A stretch of DNA of 64,000 bases, taken from positions 25,481 through 89,480 of the forward strand of contig CAADHA010000081.1 of NCBI GenBank assembly GCA_900696685.1. The letters run 5' to 3'. Position 1 is the stretch's first letter; each line of letters starts with the position of its first letter. This DNA is from an uncultured Planctomycetota bacterium (GTDB taxonomy: Bacteria; Planctomycetota; Phycisphaerae; Phycisphaerales; UBA5793). The notes beneath the pieces are model-generated. The model was not told the origin of the DNA. It saw only the letters and a program-made list of their open reading frames with translations, and did not search any database. Below are positions 59,668 to 64,000 of the stretch, piece by piece. The position numbers and the translations under genes are program-made.

Positions 59668-61095
59668 ATGCCTGCATACACCTCGCGCCTCGCGGCCGCC
59701 TGTGGACTGGCGCTGGCGACATCCTTTGCGGCGCTCGCCCAATCAACGGAACCGGCCGTCTTTGTCGTCACCTATCCCAACGCGGCGCAGGGGAAACTCT
59801 CTTCCCTGACCGTCAACCCCGACGGCACGCTCAACCTCGTCGGCGTGTGGGACACCTCCGATACCGGGCCCCAGGCGATCAGCCTCTCGCCCGGCGGGCG
59901 TTACGTCGCCCTCTCGCACGGCACGGCCAACAACATCGAGGAAAAAGTGGATATCTTCCGCGTCAACCCCGACGCCACGATGACCTTCGTCCTCACCAGA
60001 CTCGTCCCCGACAGCCCGCTCGACCTCATCTGGGTGCGCGAGCATCTGCTGGCCGTCACGCAAACCAAACTCAGCGGAGACAACACCGTCGGTCTTTACG
60101 AATTCGATCCGGCAGTTCCATCGCTGACTGAAATGGCGCGGCACATCACCGGGCGCTTCTGCACCAGCCTCGCCGTGCACCCGCACGACCGGTACCTCTT
60201 CGCCAACGACTCCTCCGCCAACGCGATCTACACGATCGAGATCTTCCCCGACGGCGCGAGTGCGCTCCGCGGCTCTCTGCCCACGGGCGGCATCTATCCG
60301 CTCGGCCTGGGGGCGACGAACGACGGCACGAAGATCTATGCCGGGGGCGGGATCAGCAGCGGCGGCACGGCCGTTCATGGGTATGCCGTCAGCGCGTTTG
60401 ATGGCTCGCTGAGCCCATTGCCCGGCTCGCCGTGGCAATCGCCCGGGGCATCGCCCAAACTCGCCGTCGCTTCGGACGATGATCGCTACCTTTTCATCGG
60501 CCACGGCACCGACGCGACGCTCCGCACCATGCGCGTCGAGAGCGATGGCCGGCTCGTCGCCACCGGGTACTCCTTCGACGTCGGTCTTCAGGGCACGCTC
60601 GGCAAAGTCGCCGTCATGGAGACCCTCCTCTTCATCACCGACAACTCCACGGCCATCGACGGCAAGAGCGGCGTCTACTCGTTCACGATCCAGAACGACG
60701 GCTCGCTGATGATGAACGGGCCGGACCTGTTCAGCACCGGTTCAAGTACGCCCAACTCAGTTGCCGTCTGGAATCCGCGCCGGCGCATGGTGCTGGCCGT
60801 GAGCGACGTGGTGATGGGTACGAATGCGGGATTTCGCGTCACCGGCGCACCGCCGGGTGCGCAGTTCGGCCTGGTTTACAGCCTGCGCGGGCCCGGACGG
60901 GTGCGGCCCAATGGCTGGGGCGTCGCCATCGATCTCGCGCATCCGCAGCAGGCGGGACCCATTCGTCGCGCCGATGGAAGCGGGCAGGCCGCCTTCACTC
61001 TGCCCGTGCCGATACGCAGCGTCCCGTTCGTCTGGTTCCAGGCGGTGCGGCCGGACATGAAAAGCAACGTCGTCGTCCGACCTCTCAGTTTCTGA
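59668..61095 (+). CDS. secreted lactonase-like beta-propeller with C-terminal domain type B
   Basis: A 475-residue exported protein. GAGGGGAAAG precedes the ATG, and the signal peptide ends ALAQ near residue 25. The body has seven-bladed propeller motifs of the 6-phosphogluconolactonase class: LTVNPDGTLNLVG, ISLSPGGRYVALSHG, LAVHPHDRYLFAND, VASDDDRYLFIGHG. The last 100 residues (about 376-475) match the type B domain of the HAF proteins: AGFRVTGAPPGAQFGLVYS, LRGPG, VWFQAVR and SNVVVRP. Lactonase activity is not implied, since such propellers are often structural. Confidence 0.7.
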   Translation: MPAYTSRLAAACGLALATSFAALAQSTEPAVFVVTYPNAAQGKLSSLTVNPDGTLNLVGVWDTSDTGPQAISLSPGGRYVALSHGTANNIEEKVDIFRVNPDATMTFVLTRLVPDSPLDLIWVREHLLAVTQTKLSGDNTVGLYEFDPAVPSLTEMARHITGRFCTSLAVHPHDRYLFANDSSANAIYTIEIFPDGASALRGSLPTGGIYPLGLGATNDGTKIYAGGGISSGGTAVHGYAVSAFDGSLSPLPGSPWQSPGASPKLAVASDDDRYLFIGHGTDATLRTMRVESDGRLVATGYSFDVGLQGTLGKVAVMETLLFITDNSTAIDGKSGVYSFTIQNDGSLMMNGPDLFSTGSSTPNSVAVWNPRRRMVLAVSDVVMGTNAGFRVTGAPPGAQFGLVYSLRGPGRVRPNGWGVAIDLAHPQQAGPIRRADGSGQAAFTLPVPIRSVPFVWFQAVRPDMKSNVVVRPLSF

Positions 61096-61149
61096 TCGAG
61101 TCCGCACAGTACAGCAGGTGACGCCGCGGCGGCTCTACGCTTGCAGGCC

Positions 61150-62598
61150 ATGACGACGATTCTCTGGTTCCGCAGCGACCTGCGCCTCGACGATCATCGC
61201 GCCGTGCATTCCGCGGCCGCGCGCGGCGACGCGGTCCTCCCGGTCTACGTCTGGTCGCCGGAGGATGAGGGGCGATGGCCGATGGGTGCCGCCGGCCGGT
61301 GGTGGCTGCATCATTCGCTCGAATCGCTCGATGAATCGCTGCGCGCACGCGGCTCACGTCTCGTGCTGCGGCGCGGGCGTGCCGCCGATGAACTCATGCG
61401 GATAGCCGAGGAGTGCGATGCCGTGCGCCTCGTCTGTTCGCGCCGTCTCGATCCGCACGGCGCAAAGAGCGATGCGGCGTTGAAGCGACTGCTCGCGCAG
61501 CGCGGAATCGAAGTGGAGTGCTTCAACACCTCGCTGCTGCACGAACCCTCCGCCCTGCGCACGAAGTCCGGCAGACCTTACCAGGTCTTCACGCCGTTCT
61601 GGAGAGCGCTCGAGGCATCGCTGGACCTGGGCAAGCCGCTGTCGGCGCCGCGCCGCATTGCCGCCCCGAAGCGTTGGCCGCCATCGATGCGGCTGGCCGA
61701 CCTGGCCCTGCTTCCGAAGTTCGGCTGGGCGGGAGGAATTGCAAATGTGTGGTCGCCCGGCGAACGCGGTGCGGGCCGGCGCCTGGAGGCGTTCCTCCAT
61801 CGCGCGCTCGGCGGCTATGACATCGCACGCGATCGGCCGGATGAGGAAGGCTCTTCGCGCCTCAGCCCGCACCTGCGCTTCGGGGAGATTTCGCCCCAGC
61901 GCGTGTACCGCGCGGTGATCGACCGAGAGGCGGCTCGCGGCCGCAACGGGCTGTCGCGGGGCGCCTACGCGTTCCTGCGAGAACTCGCCTGGCGCGAGTT
62001 TGCGCATCACCTCCTGCATCACTTCCCGCACACGCCGGAGAAGCCGCTGCGAACAAATTTCGCACGATTCCCATGGAGGAGAAGCGGCAGCGATCTGTGC
62101 GCCTGGCAGCGCGGCCGCACCGGCTATCCCTACGTCGATGCCGGCATGCGCCAATTGTGGGCGACCGGATGGATGCACAACCGCGTACGCATGGCGGTCG
62201 CTTCGTTTCTTGTAAAGCACCTGCTCATTGACTGGCGGCGCGGGGCGGAGTGGTTCTGGGACACGCTGGTGGACGCCGACCTCGCGAACAACACGCTGGG
62301 CTGGCAGTGGTGCGCCGGCTGCGGGGCCGATGCGGCGCCTTACTTCCGCATCTTCAATCCGATTGCGCAGGGTCGAAAGTTTGATCCGCACGGCGCGTAC
62401 GTGCGGCAGTGGGTGCCGGAACTGACCGACCTGCCCGATCGGTGGATTCACGAGCCGTGGGCCGCACCGCCTGAAGTGCTCGATGCGGCAGGCGTCGTTC
62501 CGGGGCAGACCTATCCTCGTCGAGTTGTGGAGCACCTGCGAGGACGCGAGCGGGCCCTTGCGGCGTTCGCACGAATCAGGAACGGAGGTCGGGAGTGA
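61150..62598 (+). CDS. phr: deoxyribodipyrimidine photolyase
   Basis: A 482-residue DNA photolyase of the class I cryptochrome/photolyase family, which splits UV-induced pyrimidine dimers with light using FAD. The N-terminal antenna domain starts TTILWFRSDLRLDDH. The FAD domain has SRLSPHLRFGEISP, then FLRELAWREFAHHLLHHFP, TGYPYVDAGMRQLWATGWMH and NNTLGWQWCAGCGADAAPY, all conserved. The start is taken at ATG 61150; a TTG at 61141 would add three residues. The stop overlaps the GTG of the next gene. Confidence 0.95.
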   Translation: MTTILWFRSDLRLDDHRAVHSAAARGDAVLPVYVWSPEDEGRWPMGAAGRWWLHHSLESLDESLRARGSRLVLRRGRAADELMRIAEECDAVRLVCSRRLDPHGAKSDAALKRLLAQRGIEVECFNTSLLHEPSALRTKSGRPYQVFTPFWRALEASLDLGKPLSAPRRIAAPKRWPPSMRLADLALLPKFGWAGGIANVWSPGERGAGRRLEAFLHRALGGYDIARDRPDEEGSSRLSPHLRFGEISPQRVYRAVIDREAARGRNGLSRGAYAFLRELAWREFAHHLLHHFPHTPEKPLRTNFARFPWRRSGSDLCAWQRGRTGYPYVDAGMRQLWATGWMHNRVRMAVASFLVKHLLIDWRRGAEWFWDTLVDADLANNTLGWQWCAGCGADAAPYFRIFNPIAQGRKFDPHGAYVRQWVPELTDLPDRWIHEPWAAPPEVLDAAGVVPGQTYPRRVVEHLRGRERALAAFARIRNGGRE

Positions 62599-64000
62599 AG
62601 CACTCTGCTCATTCGCTGTTGCTGCTTGTGCTGATATCGGTGCCGGGGGCGGCGCCCGGGAAGGCGCTCGCGCAGCCGCCGAGCGACGGCGCGCCTGCAA
62701 TGAGGGCGACGTACCGCGACGCGGCTCTCGCATTCCAGCGTCTCGATGCGCAGTTCATGCAGCGCCTCGCCGACCGTGCCTGTCCGCCGCCGGACGGCAT
62801 CGATGCCGATTCGGATGAGTGGCGTCGATGGACGCTCGCGGACCCGCAGGCGCTGCGCCGCCTCAACGCCGATTTCGATCGCGCGACGATGGCCTTCTTT
62901 GGAGGCAATCTCGCGACCGTCGTGCAGGCGATGAACGCAATAATGCTCGAACGCCCGGGAAGCGGGCGCGACAAGGCGTTTGCCGATTTCGCGCGGTCTC
63001 TGCGGCTCGATATCGACCCGGCTCAGCCGTGCATCGACGACTTCGCCGAGGGCAATCCGGCCCCGTCGGGCATTCGGGCCCGCCTCACCTCGATCTACAC
63101 GCGTGCCGCGGATGCGCTGGCGCCCGAGGAGTTTTCTCTGGTGGTGAGCGAGGGCGACAACTCGACTTCCTATGCCGCTTCTCCGGTGGTGAACGAGTCG
63201 GGCAGCGTTGAAGCCGTGGTGCGCTTCATGCTGCCGAAGCCGGTCAGTCCCGGGCGGCGCGACGTCCTGCTGTGCTCGGGGCCGACGAAGGTCCTGTCAC
63301 GGGAGGAGCCGCCCCGCACACTCGAACTCATCGGCAGGTGGACGATACTGCCCGAGCCGATCAACGAAACGCGCGGCCGCCTGGCGCACCGCCTCAGCCA
63401 GATCGAGGACCGCCTCGAGAGCGGCGATGAGCCGATTGCCCTGCGACTGCTGCGCGAGCGGATCGCGCTGCTGAACCTGATTGACTCGCATGCGGACATT
63501 ACAGCGCTGCTGACGGACTTCGCGCAACTCTCGGCGGATCTCGATCGAGAGGCGGCGGCCGTGGCGGCGGGCGTCAATCCATACATGGGAAGGGCGGGCG
63601 ACATGTGGCACGGCCTGCCGCTCACGAGCGACGTGCACCTGCCGGCGCGCATCTTTGTTCCCGAGTCAGGGCTGGCGAAGGACGCCATGCCGCTGCTCAT
63701 CGCGCTCCACGGCGCCGGCGGCAATGAGAACATGTTCATTGACGGCTACGGGGCCGGCGTCATCACGCGGCTCGCCGAGCAGCACGGCTTCGCGGTTGTC
63801 TCGCCCCTCGCCTCTCCGATGATGGACCTCGGCCTCGCCTTCGACACGATCGTGGGTGCTATGAAGCAACTCTACTCGATCGACGAGTCGCGCGTATACG
63901 TCATCGGCCACTCGCTCGGCGCGGCCATGACGAGCGGCATATGCGCCGTGCGCGGCGATCGCATCGCCGCGGCGTGCTGGCTGGCAGGGGCCGGCCTCGC
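62595..64000 (+). CDS. secreted alpha/beta hydrolase, incomplete at window edge
   Basis: An open frame from GTG at 62595 (overlapping the photolyase stop) to the end of the window, 468 codons with no stop. It starts with a signal peptide (KHSAHSLLLLVLISVPGA, cut near ALAQ). The first 330 residues are helical with no known motif. The hydrolase domain follows: LPARIFVPES, PLLIALHGAGGNENMF (oxyanion region), and the nucleophile elbow VIGHSLGAAM, Ser near residue 442. This is the layout of a poly(hydroxyalkanoate)-depolymerase or feruloyl-esterase-like enzyme. The catalytic Asp and His lie outside the window. Confidence 0.75.
   Translation, partial: MKHSAHSLLLLVLISVPGAAPGKALAQPPSDGAPAMRATYRDAALAFQRLDAQFMQRLADRACPPPDGIDADSDEWRRWTLADPQALRRLNADFDRATMAFFGGNLATVVQAMNAIMLERPGSGRDKAFADFARSLRLDIDPAQPCIDDFAEGNPAPSGIRARLTSIYTRAADALAPEEFSLVVSEGDNSTSYAASPVVNESGSVEAVVRFMLPKPVSPGRRDVLLCSGPTKVLSREEPPRTLELIGRWTILPEPINETRGRLAHRLSQIEDRLESGDEPIALRLLRERIALLNLIDSHADITALLTDFAQLSADLDREAAAVAAGVNPYMGRAGDMWHGLPLTSDVHLPARIFVPESGLAKDAMPLLIALHGAGGNENMFIDGYGAGVITRLAEQHGFAVVSPLASPMMDLGLAFDTIVGAMKQLYSIDESRVYVIGHSLGAAMTSGICAVRGDRIAAACWLAGAGL

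Noticed and set aside
59668..61095. True 6-phosphogluconolactonase
   Set aside because: The protein is exported and carries a terminal domain shared with non-enzymatic HAF proteins; propeller similarity alone does not support the enzyme.

Overview
The window looks like a chromosomal segment of a planctomycete, most likely class Phycisphaerae. It is GC-rich and densely coded. Lineage hints seen in the sequence are pseudopilin-like proteins with an H-X9-DG type C-terminus, Tat-exported Gfo/Idh/MocA and TIM-barrel enzymes, a large HExGHxLGLRH metalloprotease, HAF-repeat and beta-propeller secreted proteins, and several sulfotransferase, glycosyltransferase and FkbM genes. No plasmid, phage, insertion sequence, CRISPR or rRNA was seen. 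The only RNA gene found is tRNA-Glu(CTC) at 56957-57031.

Layout. Positions 1-10.3 kb hold housekeeping and envelope genes: FkbM methyltransferase, a thiol-redox protein, chorismate synthase aroC, a TrkA-N channel-like protein, and secreted proteins including a PqaA-like hydrolase. An orphan DNA methyltransferase follows. Positions 11.1-20.8 kb are one tightly overlapping minus-strand operon of eight genes (glycosyltransferases, two SAM methyltransferases, a B12-binding radical SAM enzyme, a sulfotransferase), best read as synthesis or decoration of a surface glycan. Positions 21-33 kb carry a secreted protein, a sugar ABC importer without its ATPase, a GH2 glycosidase and three more secreted proteins. 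Positions 33-48 kb hold a 924-residue coiled-coil lipoprotein, a PlsC-like acyltransferase, a pseudopilin, a lone nuoA, adenylate kinase, a double-thioredoxin protein, mscL, DinB and RNHCP proteins, and an ECF sigma/anti-sigma pair. Positions 48-54 kb hold a second pseudopilin, a sulfotransferase-like protein and an exported sugar-catabolic group (alpha-L-fucosidase, TIM-barrel isomerase, Gfo/Idh/MocA oxidoreductase). Positions 54-64 kb hold the metalloprotease, tRNA-Glu, ApbE, a CPBP protease, a broken membrane-protein gene, a beta-propeller protein, a photolyase and a hydrolase that runs off the right edge.

Most interesting signals. (1) A small dispersed palindromic repeat with arms CCCACGAT/ATCGTGGG occurs eight times, often in pairs, and lies inside three glycan-operon genes in three different translation contexts, so it spreads as DNA. 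(2) A separate 53-bp near-perfect palindrome sits in frame inside the GH2 gene. (3) A REPIN-like pair of inverted GGGACAGGTACATT elements lies upstream of aroC. (4) Five secreted proteins share one of two related C-terminal domains of about 100 residues, which may be a sorting or anchoring module. (5) A TGG-to-TAG type stop appears to have killed a membrane-protein gene at 59.2 kb.

All functional calls come from reading motifs by eye; no database search was run.
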